A stretch of 64,000 nucleotides of DNA from Bosea vestrisii. Lineage in GTDB: Bacteria > Pseudomonadota > Alphaproteobacteria > Rhizobiales > Beijerinckiaceae. The DNA lies in the NCBI RefSeq assembly GCF_030144325.1, contig NZ_CP126307.1:186001-250000 (forward strand). The letters run 5' to 3'. Position numbers and translations under genes: made by a program. The notes beneath the pieces are model-generated. The model was not told the DNA's origin, made no database searches, and worked only from the letters and a program-made list of their open reading frames with translations. Within the stretch, counting starts at the first letter, position 1. Each line of letters starts with the position of its first letter. Shown in pieces: positions 1 to 9,126 of this stretch.

Positions 1-138
1 ATGCTGGGCGCGCACGAGGTTCTGCACTCACTCGGGGCCAAGCACATCCACACTGGCGAGAACTATAACTTTCTCATGGTTCCGACGCCGATAGGGAAAT
101 CCATCCTCATCCCATCAGAGACGCTGGTCGACATCTAG
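1..138 (+). CDS. C-terminal end of a metzincin-like zinc metallopeptidase (5' end outside window)
   Basis: The window opens in a reading frame that ends at the TAG at 136-138. The visible 45 residues contain HEVLHSLGAKH (residues 5-15 of the visible part), which matches the extended zinc site HExxHxxGxxH of the metzincin peptidases (matrixin, reprolysin and serralysin types). A methionine follows 11 residues after the last zinc histidine, in FLMVP, where these enzymes have their Met-turn. The first two histidines and the last would bind zinc and the glutamate would act as general base. Only this end is visible, so the signal peptide, the rest of the catalytic domain and the substrate are unknown. 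The methionine at base 1 is unlikely to be the true start, because the zinc site would then lie four residues from the N-terminus. Confidence 0.6.
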   Translation: MLGAHEVLHSLGAKHIHTGENYNFLMVPTPIGKSILIPSETLVDI

Positions 139-249
139 CGGTGTATGACACCAAGCCCCGCGCGCCGATCGACATTTATCGCAGTTGGCCCGCCTGGCTG
201 CCTTTCGGCGCCCCGACCTATGTTAAGTTCAGCTAGTGCTGCTGGCTTT

Positions 250-324
250 TGGTGAGCGGGGAGGGGATCGAACCCTCGACCACATGATTAAAAGTCACGT
301 GCTCTACCACTGAGCTACCCGCCC
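250..324 (-). tRNA. tRNA-Lys (anticodon UUU)
   Basis: The reverse strand folds as a complete tRNA. The acceptor arm starts GGGCGGG at 324 and pairs with CCCGCTC (one G-U pair). The D arm is GCTCAGTGGTAGAGC and the anticodon loop is CTTTTAA with anticodon TTT. The T arm is GAGGG-TTCGATC-CCCTC. The discriminator A at 253 is followed by an encoded CCA at 252-250. A good promoter lies just upstream. Confidence 0.97.
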
Positions 325-337
325 TCACTGGGCCGCT

Positions 338-366
338 GACATAGGCAGGTGGGACGCGTCGGTCAA
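338..366 (-). promoter_or_regulatory. sigma-70-type promoter of tRNA-Lys
   Basis: On the reverse strand TTGACC (366-361) is separated by exactly 17 bases from TATGTC (343-338). This would start transcription about 7 bases before the mature 5' end of tRNA-Lys at 324. Confidence 0.6.
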
Positions 367-405
367 CATTGTTCCGGCGGGCGCATCGTGGCAGAAGCCG
401 CGCCC

Positions 406-1512
406 ATGGCGAGCAAACGCATGACAGGAGCGGATTCGACCGGTGCGGAGCAGGGCTGGCGCGGCTGGGCGGGGGCCTTCGTACTCGCTGCTCTAGCGCT
501 GACCGCCCTGCTGTTCGGTTTCATCGCTGCGCTCGATCCGTATGGCGCGCGCGTGCAGGCCGGCCAGCCGGCCCGGCCGCTGATGGATCTCAACCAGCGC
601 TTCATGTACCCGCAGATCGTCAAATCGGGTGCCTTCGATTCAGCGGTGTTCGGCACCTCGACGCTGCGCCTGCTCGACCCGGCGATTCTCTCCACCGGAC
701 TATCGGCCCGCTTCGCGAATCTCGGCATGAACGCGGCGACACCCTGGGAGCAGACGCAGATCGCAGGGCTGTTCGCGCGCCAGGTCGCGACACCGAAATT
801 CGCCATCTGGGGTATCGATCAGACTTGGTGCGAGGCCGATGCGACCAGCGAGGCGCGCCGGCTGACACCGCGGCCATTCCCGCCCTGGCTCTATGACGAC
901 AGCGCCTGGAACGATTGGCCCAAGCAACTCAACTTCACCACGCTCGAGATCGCACTGCGCCTCGCTGCGCATCGGCTCGGCCTGCAGCCGCAACGCCTGC
1001 GCGGCGATGGCTACGAGGTCTTCACACCACCCGAAGCGACCTACGATCTCGCCCGCGCGCGTGTCCACCTTTATCACGGCCATGGCGGCCAAGTGCCTGA
1101 TCTGACGCCGCAATCGCCACCTGCGGAGGTCGTGGCCTCGGAGCGCGCAAGTTGGCGTTTTCCAGCGCTGGCCTGGCTGGAGCGGGGGCTGGCGGCGTTT
1201 CCGACGACGACCCAGCGCCTGATCGTTCTGCCGCCGGTGCATGCGAGTGCGCTGCCCCGGCAGGGGAGCGCAGCCTGGCAACGCTTCGAAGCGTGCAAAG
1301 CGCAAATTGCCGCGCTTGCGATGCGTCAGCGCGCCGTGATCGCCGACTATGCGCATCCCTCGGTGCTGACACGCGAGGATTCCAATTACTGGGATCCCGC
1401 GCATTACCGATTGCCGATCGCACGTCGGATCGAGACCGACCTGATCGCGCTGGGGCAGGGAAAGCCGGCTCCTGCCGATCCGGCACTTAGCGTCCTCGAT
1501 GCACTTCGTTAA
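406..1512 (+). CDS. membrane-anchored SGNH/DltD-like protein of unknown function
   Basis: A 368-residue protein with one N-terminal membrane segment (AFVLAALALTALLFGFIAAL, about residues 20-39) and a long domain behind it, predicted to face the periplasm. The domain has features of SGNH-fold acyl-transfer and esterase-like proteins such as DltD and AlgJ. An early block reads AVFGTSTLRLLDP (a G-x-S/T context), a second reads FANLGMNAATPWE, and near the C-terminus DPAHYR could supply the Asp-His pair. The substrate cannot be read from the sequence. The start is uncertain: the frame is open back to 349, with ATG codons at 406 and 421, and none has a clear ribosome-binding site. The gene follows tRNA-Lys on the opposite strand and ends 34 bases before divIC. 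Confidence 0.55.
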   Translation: MASKRMTGADSTGAEQGWRGWAGAFVLAALALTALLFGFIAALDPYGARVQAGQPARPLMDLNQRFMYPQIVKSGAFDSAVFGTSTLRLLDPAILSTGLSARFANLGMNAATPWEQTQIAGLFARQVATPKFAIWGIDQTWCEADATSEARRLTPRPFPPWLYDDSAWNDWPKQLNFTTLEIALRLAAHRLGLQPQRLRGDGYEVFTPPEATYDLARARVHLYHGHGGQVPDLTPQSPPAEVVASERASWRFPALAWLERGLAAFPTTTQRLIVLPPVHASALPRQGSAAWQRFEACKAQIAALAMRQRAVIADYAHPSVLTREDSNYWDPAHYRLPIARRIETDLIALGQGKPAPADPALSVLDALR

Positions 1513-1546
1513 CGGCGCATCAACCAAGCGATTCTACCGTGGTCGC

Positions 1547-1859
1547 ATGGTCATCCGCCGCGGTCTCCGCTCCATCCTTGTCACGCTCGCGCTCTACCTC
1601 GTGTCGAGCGCTGTGGTCGGCTATTTCCTGTTCCACGCCCAGCACGGTGCCCGCGGGCTCGAAACCCTGGGCGGCCTTCGCGAAAAAATTCGGCGAGATG
1701 GAGACCGAGATCGCCGCATTGACCAGCGAACGGCAGGACTGGGAGAAACGCCTGACCCTGATGCGCGACGAAGCCGTCGATCGCGACGTGCTTGAGGAAA
1801 GGGCCCGCGCCATCCTCGGCCGTGTCCATCGCAACGATGTCGTCGTGATGGGGCGCTAG
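1547..1859 (+). CDS. septum formation initiator DivIC/FtsB, frameshifted as sequenced
   Basis: FtsB/DivIC is a small bitopic division protein that joins FtsL and FtsQ in the divisome. Here the N-terminal half (MVIRRGLRSIL, then the membrane segment VTLALYLVSSAVVGYFLF) is in one frame. The coiled-coil half (METEIAALTSERQDWEKRL, then RDVLEERARAILGRVH) is in the next frame. The switch falls at a run of six A's at 1683-1688. With five A's the gene reads through as 103 residues, the normal family size and order. Its place immediately before pdhA is typical of Rhizobiales. The break is most likely a sequencing error, since the gene is normally needed for division. A programmed slip is possible but has no support beyond the A run. 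Confidence 0.8.
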
Positions 1860-1963
1860 GCCGGGTTTCGGTCGACCTCCAACCCGAGTGGGCTGGTAAG
1901 GCCCCGACCGCATCCCGCTCCGGGGGCAGCATTTTTCGGCGTCGATAGTCGCAAAAAGTTCGA

Positions 1964-1982
1964 TTAACCGATAATCGGTTAA
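1964..1982. promoter_or_regulatory. 19-bp perfect palindrome, candidate operator for the pdh operon
   Basis: TTAACCGAT-A-ATCGGTTAA has two perfect 9-base arms around one central base. It lies 117 bases before the pdhA start, in the AT-richer gap between divIC and pdhA (1860-2099), where no gene is visible. The form suits a dimeric repressor or activator site. The regulator cannot be named from the sequence. Confidence 0.45.
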
Positions 1983-2099
1983 ATGTAATTAGCGCAGCAA
2001 TCATAAAAGCTTATTCAATGCTGCAGTGCGAGATACCCGTCTCGCCAAGGCCTGGGGCTTCCTCTACAACCAAAGCAGTAGAGCTTGGAGGAACCGTTC

Positions 2100-3197
2100 A
2101 TGGCCATTGCCGCTCGGAAGACGAAAGCAGGGGCGCCTGCGAATACCGCCGGAAAGGCGCCGGCAAGGGCGACGGCGAAGAGCGCTCCGAAGGGTTCTGC
2201 CAAGGCGATCCCGAACGTCCCGACCTTCACCAAGGACGAGGAACTTCACGCCTATCGCGAGATGCTGCTGATCCGGCGCTTCGAGGAGAAGGCCGGCCAG
2301 ATGTACGGCATGGGCCTGATCGGCGGCTTCTGCCATCTCTATATCGGCCAGGAAGCGGTCGTGATCGGTATGCAGATGGCCTCGAAGGATGGCGACCAGG
2401 TCATCACCGGCTATCGCGACCACGGCCACATGCTCGCTTGCGGCATGGAATCGCGCGGCGTGATGGCGGAGCTGACCGGCCGGCGCGGCGGCTATTCGCA
2501 CGGCAAGGGCGGCTCGATGCACATGTTCAGCCGCGAGAAGAACTTCTATGGCGGCCACGGCATCGTCGGCGCGCAGGTTTCGCTCGGCGCCGGCCTCGGC
2601 TTCGCCAACTGGTATCGCCAGGACGGGCGAGTCTCGATGGCTTATTTCGGCGACGGTGCCGCCAATCAGGGCCAGGTCTATGAGAGCTTCAACATGGCCC
2701 AGCTCTGGAAGCTGCCGGTCGTGTTCGTGATCGAGAACAACCGCTACGCCATGGGCACCTCGGTCAACCGGGCCTCGGCGCAGACCGATTTCTCCAGGCG
2801 CGGCGTTTCGTTCGGCATTCCCGGCGAGCAGGTCGACGGTATGGACGTGCGCGCCGTGCGCGAGGCCGCGAGCCGCGCCATCGAGCACGCCCGTACCGGC
2901 AAGGGCCCGTACATCCTGGAAATGCAGACCTACCGCTACCGCGGCCATTCGATGTCCGATCCGGCGAAGTACCGCTCCAAGGACGAAGTCCAGAGGATGC
3001 GCGAGGAGCACGACCCGATCGAGCAGGTCCGCGGCCGCCTGACGCGCGAGCACAAGCTCGGCGAGGACGAATTCAAGGCGATCGACGCCAAGGTCCGCGA
3101 GATCGTCAACGACGCAGCCGAATTCGCGACGCATGATCCCGAGCCGGACGTCTCCGAGCTCTGGACCGACATCCTGCGGGAGCCGGCGCAGGCCTGA
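2100..3197 (+). CDS. pdhA: pyruvate dehydrogenase E1 component, alpha subunit
   Basis: This subunit binds thiamine diphosphate and, with PdhB, decarboxylates pyruvate and passes the acetyl group to lipoyl-E2. The 365-residue protein has the thiamine-diphosphate motif starting GDGAANQGQ at residue 184 and ending ENN at 212-214. It also has the E1-alpha landmarks GGFCHLYIGQEA and YRYRGHSMSDPAKYR, the second covering the phosphorylation-loop region. The first 35 residues are Ala/Lys-rich and probably a flexible tail. The ATG at 2100 is chosen because GGAGGAA sits 8 bases before it; a TTG 15 bases upstream in frame is less likely. It is the first gene of the pdhA-pdhB-pdhC cluster, preceded by a 19-bp palindrome. 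Confidence 0.97.
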   Translation: MAIAARKTKAGAPANTAGKAPARATAKSAPKGSAKAIPNVPTFTKDEELHAYREMLLIRRFEEKAGQMYGMGLIGGFCHLYIGQEAVVIGMQMASKDGDQVITGYRDHGHMLACGMESRGVMAELTGRRGGYSHGKGGSMHMFSREKNFYGGHGIVGAQVSLGAGLGFANWYRQDGRVSMAYFGDGAANQGQVYESFNMAQLWKLPVVFVIENNRYAMGTSVNRASAQTDFSRRGVSFGIPGEQVDGMDVRAVREAASRAIEHARTGKGPYILEMQTYRYRGHSMSDPAKYRSKDEVQRMREEHDPIEQVRGRLTREHKLGEDEFKAIDAKVREIVNDAAEFATHDPEPDVSELWTDILREPAQA

Positions 3198-3266
3198 AGG
3201 GTCGCGCCTAGCCTCCTTCCCCGACATCGAGGCCCTTGCGGCCGCTCCAGAACTCCGGGTGCGTTC

Positions 3267-4670
<1,404 letters not shown>

Positions 4671-4684
4671 AAGAGGGCTGACCG

Positions 4685-6061
4685 ATGCCGACCAACATCC
4701 TGATGCCCGCGCTCTCTCCCACCATGGAGAAGGGCAATCTCGCCAAATGGCTGAAGAAGGAAGGCGACAAGATCAAGTCCGGCGACATCATCGCCGAGAT
4801 CGAGACCGACAAGGCGACCATGGAGGTCGAGGCGGTCGACGAAGGCATTTTGGCCAAGATCGTGGTGCCGGAAGGCACCGCCGACGTCGCGGTCAACGAG
4901 GTGATCGGCGTGATCGCCGGCGAGGGCGAGGACGCCAAGAGCGTCTCCGCGCCGGCCAAGGCCGATGCCCCGAAAGCCGAGGCGCCCAAGACCGATGCGC
5001 CTAAGGCCGAAGCCGTCAAGTCGGAAGCGCCTGCGCCGAAGGCGGAAGCCAAGCCTGAATCGACGCCGCAGGTCACAGCGGAATCCGGCTTCAACACCGG
5101 TGGCAAGACCGTCTCAGGCGATCGCCCGTTCGCCTCGCCGCTGGCCCGCCGCCTCGCCAAGGACGCCGGTATCGATCTCGGCAAGGTCCAGGGCTCGGGC
5201 CCCCATGGCCGCATCGTCGAAAAGGACATCGAGGCCGCCAAGCAGGGTGGAGCCGCCAAGGCTGCTCCCGCGGCCGGAGCGCCCGCAACACCGAAGCCTG
5301 CCGCCGCTCCGCTCGCAGCCGGTCCTTCGGACGAGCAGACCAAGAAGCTGTTCGCGCCGGGCTCCTATGAGGAGATCCCGCATGACGGCATGCGCAAGAC
5401 GATCGCGCGCCGCCTGACCGAAGCCAAGCAGACCATTCCGCACTTCTACGTCACGCTCGATTGCGAGCTCGACGCGTTGCTCAAGCTGCGCGCCGAACTC
5501 AATGCCGCGGCACCCGAGAAGGACGGCAAGCCGGCCTACAAGCTCTCGGTCAACGACATGGTGATCAAGGCCCTGGCCCTGGCGCTGCGGGCCGTGCCCG
5601 ACGCCAACGTCTCCTGGACCGACGGCGCCATGCTCAAGCACAAGCACGCCGATGTCGGTGTCGCGGTCTCGATCCCGGGCGGGCTGATCACGCCGATCAT
5701 CCGCGACGCCTGTCACAAGACGCTGTCGCAAATCTCCAATGAGATGAAGGACATGGCGGCACGGGCTAAGACGCGCAAGCTGAAGCCGGAGGAGTATCAG
5801 GGCGGCACCTCGGCGGTCAGCAATCTCGGCATGTTCGGCGTCAAGGACTTCGCCGCGGTGATCAATCCGCCGCACGCGACGATCCTGGCGGTCGGCGCCG
5901 GCGAGCCGCGCGCCGTGGTCAAGAACGGCCAGCTCGCGGTCGCGACCGTGATGTCGGTGACGCTCTCGACCGACCACCGCGCCGTCGATGGCGCGCTCGG
6001 GGCCGAGCTGCTCCAGGCCTTCAAGGGCTATATCGAGAAGCCGATGGCGATGCTGGTGTAG
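4685..6061 (+). CDS. pdhC: pyruvate dehydrogenase E2 component, dihydrolipoamide acetyltransferase
   Basis: E2 is the core of the complex: it takes the acetyl group on its lipoyl arm and transfers it to CoA. The 458-residue protein has one lipoyl domain (1-78, lysine K43), an Ala/Lys/Pro-rich hinge with repeated KAEAPK-like units (about 88-135), and a peripheral subunit-binding domain near 149-185 (FASPLARRLAKDAGIDL). After a second Ala/Pro hinge comes the catalytic domain (about 230-458). The acetyltransferase motif HRAVDG has H431 and D435. The GAGEPR strand and C-terminal KPMAMLV are also typical. SGNH hydrolase, DUF559 and lpdA genes follow closely on the same strand. Confidence 0.97.
   Translation: MPTNILMPALSPTMEKGNLAKWLKKEGDKIKSGDIIAEIETDKATMEVEAVDEGILAKIVVPEGTADVAVNEVIGVIAGEGEDAKSVSAPAKADAPKAEAPKTDAPKAEAVKSEAPAPKAEAKPESTPQVTAESGFNTGGKTVSGDRPFASPLARRLAKDAGIDLGKVQGSGPHGRIVEKDIEAAKQGGAAKAAPAAGAPATPKPAAAPLAAGPSDEQTKKLFAPGSYEEIPHDGMRKTIARRLTEAKQTIPHFYVTLDCELDALLKLRAELNAAAPEKDGKPAYKLSVNDMVIKALALALRAVPDANVSWTDGAMLKHKHADVGVAVSIPGGLITPIIRDACHKTLSQISNEMKDMAARAKTRKLKPEEYQGGTSAVSNLGMFGVKDFAAVINPPHATILAVGAGEPRAVVKNGQLAVATVMSVTLSTDHRAVDGALGAELLQAFKGYIEKPMAMLV
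4787..4842 (+). repeat. 56-base direct repeat, copy 2 (lipoyl domain of pdhC)
   Basis: Identical to 3369-3424 in pdhB. It covers the lipoyl-lysine hairpin of E2. Confidence 0.85.
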
Positions 6062-6067
6062 GCGGCG

Positions 6068-6766
6068 ATGACCCGCCAGGCCCGCATCCTAGCTTTCGGC
6101 GATTCACTCACCTGGGGGCGGATCGCCAATCGCCCGGAACGGCACGGCGACGATGTGCGCTGGCCGCGCGTGCTGGAGAAGGCGCTCGGCGGTTACGCCA
6201 CGGTGATCGAGGAAGGGCTCAACGGCCGGCGGATCGCGCTCGAGGACCCCTTACGGCCCTATCGCTCCGGCATTTCGCTGCTGCCGCTGTTCATCGAGTG
6301 CCATGCGCCGCTCGACCTCGTCATCCTGATGCTCGGCACCAATGACTGCCAGCGCCAGCACTCGCTCGCGCCGTACGATGTCGCCCGCTCGATGCGGATG
6401 CTGGCTCAGGTGGCACAGCGCCCGCCGGTCGAGCCCGGCATGCCGGTGCCGGAGGTGCTGATCGTCGCGCCGCCGCTGGTGCGCAGGCCTGATGATCCCG
6501 AGCACGAGGCCAATTTCTTCATGGAAGGGGCGCCCGAGAAGATGGCGCTGCTGGCGACCTATTACCGGCGCATCGCCGACGAGGTCGGCGTCAGCTTCTT
6601 CGACGCGGCCGCGGTCGCGACCGTGACCGGCGAGGACGGCATCCATCTCGACGCCGAGAACACCCGCGCGATCGGACTGGCGCTGGCGCCCGTCGTCGAC
6701 GGCCTGCTCGGCCTGCCGCTGCCGGCGCGCGGGCCTGCGCTGCGGATTACTGGGCGAGTCGGATGA
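6068..6766 (+). CDS. SGNH/GDSL-family hydrolase (arylesterase-like)
   Basis: A 232-residue cytoplasmic-looking protein (no signal peptide). It begins with the block-I motif ILAFGDSLTWG, with the nucleophile Ser in GDSL at about residue 13. Block II (EEGLNGRRI) has the oxyanion Gly. Block III is MLGTNDCQ with Gly and Asn. Block V is DGIHLDAENTR with the catalytic Asp and His. This matches the arylesterase/TesA-like branch of the SGNH superfamily. The natural ester is unknown. The gene starts 7 bases after pdhC and its stop overlaps a downstream ATG (ATGA at 6763-6766), so it is transcribed with the PDH genes. Whether it has a role linked to acyl-lipoyl or acyl-CoA turnover is only a guess. Confidence 0.88.
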   Translation: MTRQARILAFGDSLTWGRIANRPERHGDDVRWPRVLEKALGGYATVIEEGLNGRRIALEDPLRPYRSGISLLPLFIECHAPLDLVILMLGTNDCQRQHSLAPYDVARSMRMLAQVAQRPPVEPGMPVPEVLIVAPPLVRRPDDPEHEANFFMEGAPEKMALLATYYRRIADEVGVSFFDAAAVATVTGEDGIHLDAENTRAIGLALAPVVDGLLGLPLPARGPALRITGRVG

Positions 6767-6796
6767 ACACGCTCCGCACCCTCTCCGCGGAGGCTA

Positions 6797-6835
6797 ACCC
6801 CTCCCCCTTGTGGGGCGGGGCGGGGGTGGGGGGCG
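6797..6835. repeat. GC-rich palindromic element, left copy (inverted relative to 7262-7301)
   Basis: 39 bases beginning ACCCCTCCCCCTTGTGGGG. The reverse complement of 7262-7301 matches this with one substitution and one single-base indel. The element can fold through CCCC/GGGG arms around a CTTGT loop, like a REP unit. It lies just upstream of the DUF559 start codon. Confidence 0.85.
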
Positions 6836-6867
6836 CAAAGCTGTTCGCCGGCAGTGGGGAGGACGCA

Positions 6868-7326
6868 GTGCGGTTCATGCGAGAGCGACCGAAAGCGGCC
6901 TCGGCGGCAGCTGGCACAAATGCTCCGAAACTGCGCCGGAGTTTGACAGAACCCGAGAAGCGCCTCTGGACATTGCTGCGCAAGCGGCTGCCGCAGAACG
7001 GGACGCATTTTCGCCGACAGGTTGCTCTGGGCTCGTATGTCGTCGACTTTGCCTGCCTGTCGAAACTGCTCATTATCGAAGTTGATGGTGACCAGCACGG
7101 GCGCTCGACGGCTGTAGCATACGACGCCGAACGAACAGCGTGGCTCGTAGCCCGAGGCTTCTGCGTGCTGCGCTTCACGAACCGGCAGGTCATGACCGAA
7201 GCAGACATAGTGATCGACACCATTCACGCTGCCCTTTCCGGCGACCTCGAACTCTGTCCGTCGCCCCCCACCCCCAGCCCCTCCCCACAAGGGGGAGGGG
7301 TGCGCCGAGGCACCTCCCATGGCTGA
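6868..7326 (+). CDS. DUF559-family protein (predicted PD-(D/E)xK-type nuclease fold)
   Basis: A 152-residue protein with the DUF559 landmarks in order: TEPEKRLWTLLR, FRRQVALGSYVVDFAC, LLIIEVDGDQHG (the E-x-D-G-x-Q-H block) and VLRFTNRQV near the end. The family is related to Vsr and very-short-patch endonucleases; no function has been shown for most members. The GTG at 6868 is chosen because GGGGAGG at 6856-6862 sits five bases before it. The frame is open back to the ATG at 6763, but that stretch translates the GC-rich repeat. The C-terminus (PSPPTPSPSPQGGG) is also translated repeat, and the gene overlaps lpdA by 8 bases. It interrupts an otherwise standard pdhC-hydrolase-lpdA order, which suggests insertion together with the flanking elements. 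Confidence 0.85.
   Translation: MRFMRERPKAASAAAGTNAPKLRRSLTEPEKRLWTLLRKRLPQNGTHFRRQVALGSYVVDFACLSKLLIIEVDGDQHGRSTAVAYDAERTAWLVARGFCVLRFTNRQVMTEADIVIDTIHAALSGDLELCPSPPTPSPSPQGGGVRRGTSHG
7262..7301. repeat. GC-rich palindromic element, right copy
   Basis: 40 bases, inverted relative to 6797-6835. The core CCCCTCCCC-ACAAG-GGGGAGGGG is a near-perfect hairpin. It overlaps the last codons of the DUF559 gene and lies 18 bases before lpdA. Confidence 0.85.
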
Positions 7327-8758
7327 TTACGACATCATCATCATCGGCTCCGGCCCCGGCGGCTATGTCGCGGCGATCCGGGCGGCGCAACTCGGCTTCA
7401 AGACCGCGATCGTCGAGCGCGAGCACCTCGCCGGCATCTGCTCGAACTGGGGCTGCATCCCGACCAAGGCGCTGCTGCGCTCGGCCGAGATCCTGCACTA
7501 TGGCCAGCACGCCAAGGATTACGGCCTGACGCTGGAAGGCACGTTCAAAGCCGATCTCGAAGCCGTGGTGAAGCGCTCGCGCGGTATCGCGGTCAGGATG
7601 AACAACGGCGTCCAGTTCCTGATGAAGAAGAACAAGGTCGACGTGATCTGGGGCGAGGCCAAGCTCACCAAGGCCAATACCATCGTCGTCGCCCCGACCA
7701 AGAAACCGGCGATGCAGCCGCAGGGACCCGTGCCGAAGGGCGCCAAGGGCGAGGGCACCTACACCGCCGACCACATCATCGTCGCGACCGGCGCCCGTCC
7801 GCGCGCCCTGCCGGGGCTGGAGCCGGACGGCAAGCTGATCTGGACCTATTTCGAGGCGCTGGTGCCGCCGACCATGCCGAGATCGCTGGTGGTGATGGGC
7901 TCGGGCGCGATCGGCATCGAGTTCGCCTCGTTCTACCGCACGCTCGGCGCCGAGGTGACGGTGGTCGAGGTCCTGCCGCAGGTCGTGCCGGTCGAGGATG
8001 CTGAGATCGGCGCCTTTGCTCGCAAGGCCTTCGAGAAGCAGGGCATGAAAATCCTGACCTCGACCAAAGTCACCAAGGTCGAGAAATCGGCCAACTCCGT
8101 CACCGCCCATGTCGAGGACGACAAGGGCAACAAGCAGACGATCACTGCCGAGCGAATGATCTCGGCGGTCGGCGTCGTCGCCAATGTCGAGAATCTCGGC
8201 CTGGAGGCGCTCGGCGTGAAGCTCGATCGCGGCGTGATCGCGATCGACGGGCTCTGCCGCACCAATGTGAAGGGCGTCTACGCGATCGGTGACGTCGCCG
8301 GCCCACCGATGCTGGCGCACAAGGCCGAGCATGAGGCGGTGATCTGCGTCGAGGCGATCAAGGGCCTGCATCCGCACCCGATGGACAAGGCGATGATCCC
8401 GGGCTGCACCTATTGCCACCCGCAGATCGCCAGCGTCGGCCTGACCGAGGCCAAGGCCAAGGAAACCGGCCATGAGCTCAAGGTCGGCCGCTTCAACTTC
8501 GTCGCCAACGGCAAGGCGGTGGCGCTCGGCGAGGATAGCGGCATGGTCAAGACCGTCTTCGACGCCAAGACCGGCAAGCTGCTCGGCGCCCATATGGTCG
8601 GCGCCGAAGTCACCGAGCTGATCCAGGGTTTCGTGGTCGCGATGAACCTCGAGACCACCGAGGAAGAGCTGATGCACACCATCTTCCCGCATCCGACCCT
8701 GTCGGAGACGATGAAGGAGGCCGTGCTCGACGCCTATGGCAAGGTGTTGAACGCCTGA
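7319..8758 (+). CDS. lpdA: dihydrolipoyl dehydrogenase (E3)
   Basis: E3 reoxidises dihydrolipoamide on E2 (and PdhB) and makes NADH. The 479-residue flavoprotein has the FAD motif GSGPGG at residues 10-15 and the redox disulfide C41-C46 in GICSNWGCIPTKALL. It has the NAD-binding motif VVMGSGAIGIEFASF, the second FAD motif GVYAIGDVAGPPMLAHKAEHE and the C-terminal dimer-interface pair HPHPTLSE with the catalytic His. An insertion rich in Lys and Pro after residue 125 (TKKPAMQPQGPVPKGAKGEG) is usual for the PDH-linked rhizobial enzyme. Its start lies inside the end of the DUF559 gene. Confidence 0.97.
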   Translation: MADYDIIIIGSGPGGYVAAIRAAQLGFKTAIVEREHLAGICSNWGCIPTKALLRSAEILHYGQHAKDYGLTLEGTFKADLEAVVKRSRGIAVRMNNGVQFLMKKNKVDVIWGEAKLTKANTIVVAPTKKPAMQPQGPVPKGAKGEGTYTADHIIVATGARPRALPGLEPDGKLIWTYFEALVPPTMPRSLVVMGSGAIGIEFASFYRTLGAEVTVVEVLPQVVPVEDAEIGAFARKAFEKQGMKILTSTKVTKVEKSANSVTAHVEDDKGNKQTITAERMISAVGVVANVENLGLEALGVKLDRGVIAIDGLCRTNVKGVYAIGDVAGPPMLAHKAEHEAVICVEAIKGLHPHPMDKAMIPGCTYCHPQIASVGLTEAKAKETGHELKVGRFNFVANGKAVALGEDSGMVKTVFDAKTGKLLGAHMVGAEVTELIQGFVVAMNLETTEEELMHTIFPHPTLSETMKEAVLDAYGKVLNA

Positions 8759-8831
8759 ACGGGATTGGCGCGTTCATCCGCGCTTCAGCTCAAGGTTGCG
8801 ATGACCTAGCGGCATAGCAGGGAGATCATCC

Positions 8832-9080
8832 ATGGATTTGCGCGCAATCCTCGTCGCAATCGCCATCGGCGCCGTCGCCGGCTGGCTCGCCAGCATCGTC
8901 GTCGGCGGTGGCGGGCTGATCCGCTACATCATTACCGGCCTGATCGGCGCCTTCGTCGGCAGCTTCCTGCTGCAGGCGCTCGGTGTCAGCCTCGGCATCG
9001 GCAACCCGCTGGTCTCGCAGATCGTCACCGCGACGATCGGCGCGATCGTGGTGGTGTTCCTCGCCCGGTTGATCGCCTGA
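8832..9080 (+). CDS. GlsB/YeaQ/YmgE-family small membrane protein (1 of 3)
   Basis: 82 residues, almost wholly membrane-embedded, with glycine-rich helices such as GAVAGWLASIVVGGGG and GLIGAFVGSFLLQALG. This is the pattern of the family once labelled transglycosylase-associated. GGAGATC lies just before the ATG. The family is linked to stress in several bacteria, but its biochemical role is unknown. It is the first of three related genes between lpdA and lipA. Confidence 0.85.
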   Translation: MDLRAILVAIAIGAVAGWLASIVVGGGGLIRYIITGLIGAFVGSFLLQALGVSLGIGNPLVSQIVTATIGAIVVVFLARLIA

Positions 9081-9126
9081 TCCCCCGGCGCTGGAATTCG
9101 CGCGCGGCGCAGGCCATATCCGGCCA

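Noticed and set aside
141..236. Open frame reading VYDTKPRAPIDIYRSWPAWL and ending at 234-236
   Set aside because: It looks protein-like and could be a frame-shifted tail of the peptidase before it, but there is no homopolymer at the junction, no own start signal and only about 30 residues.
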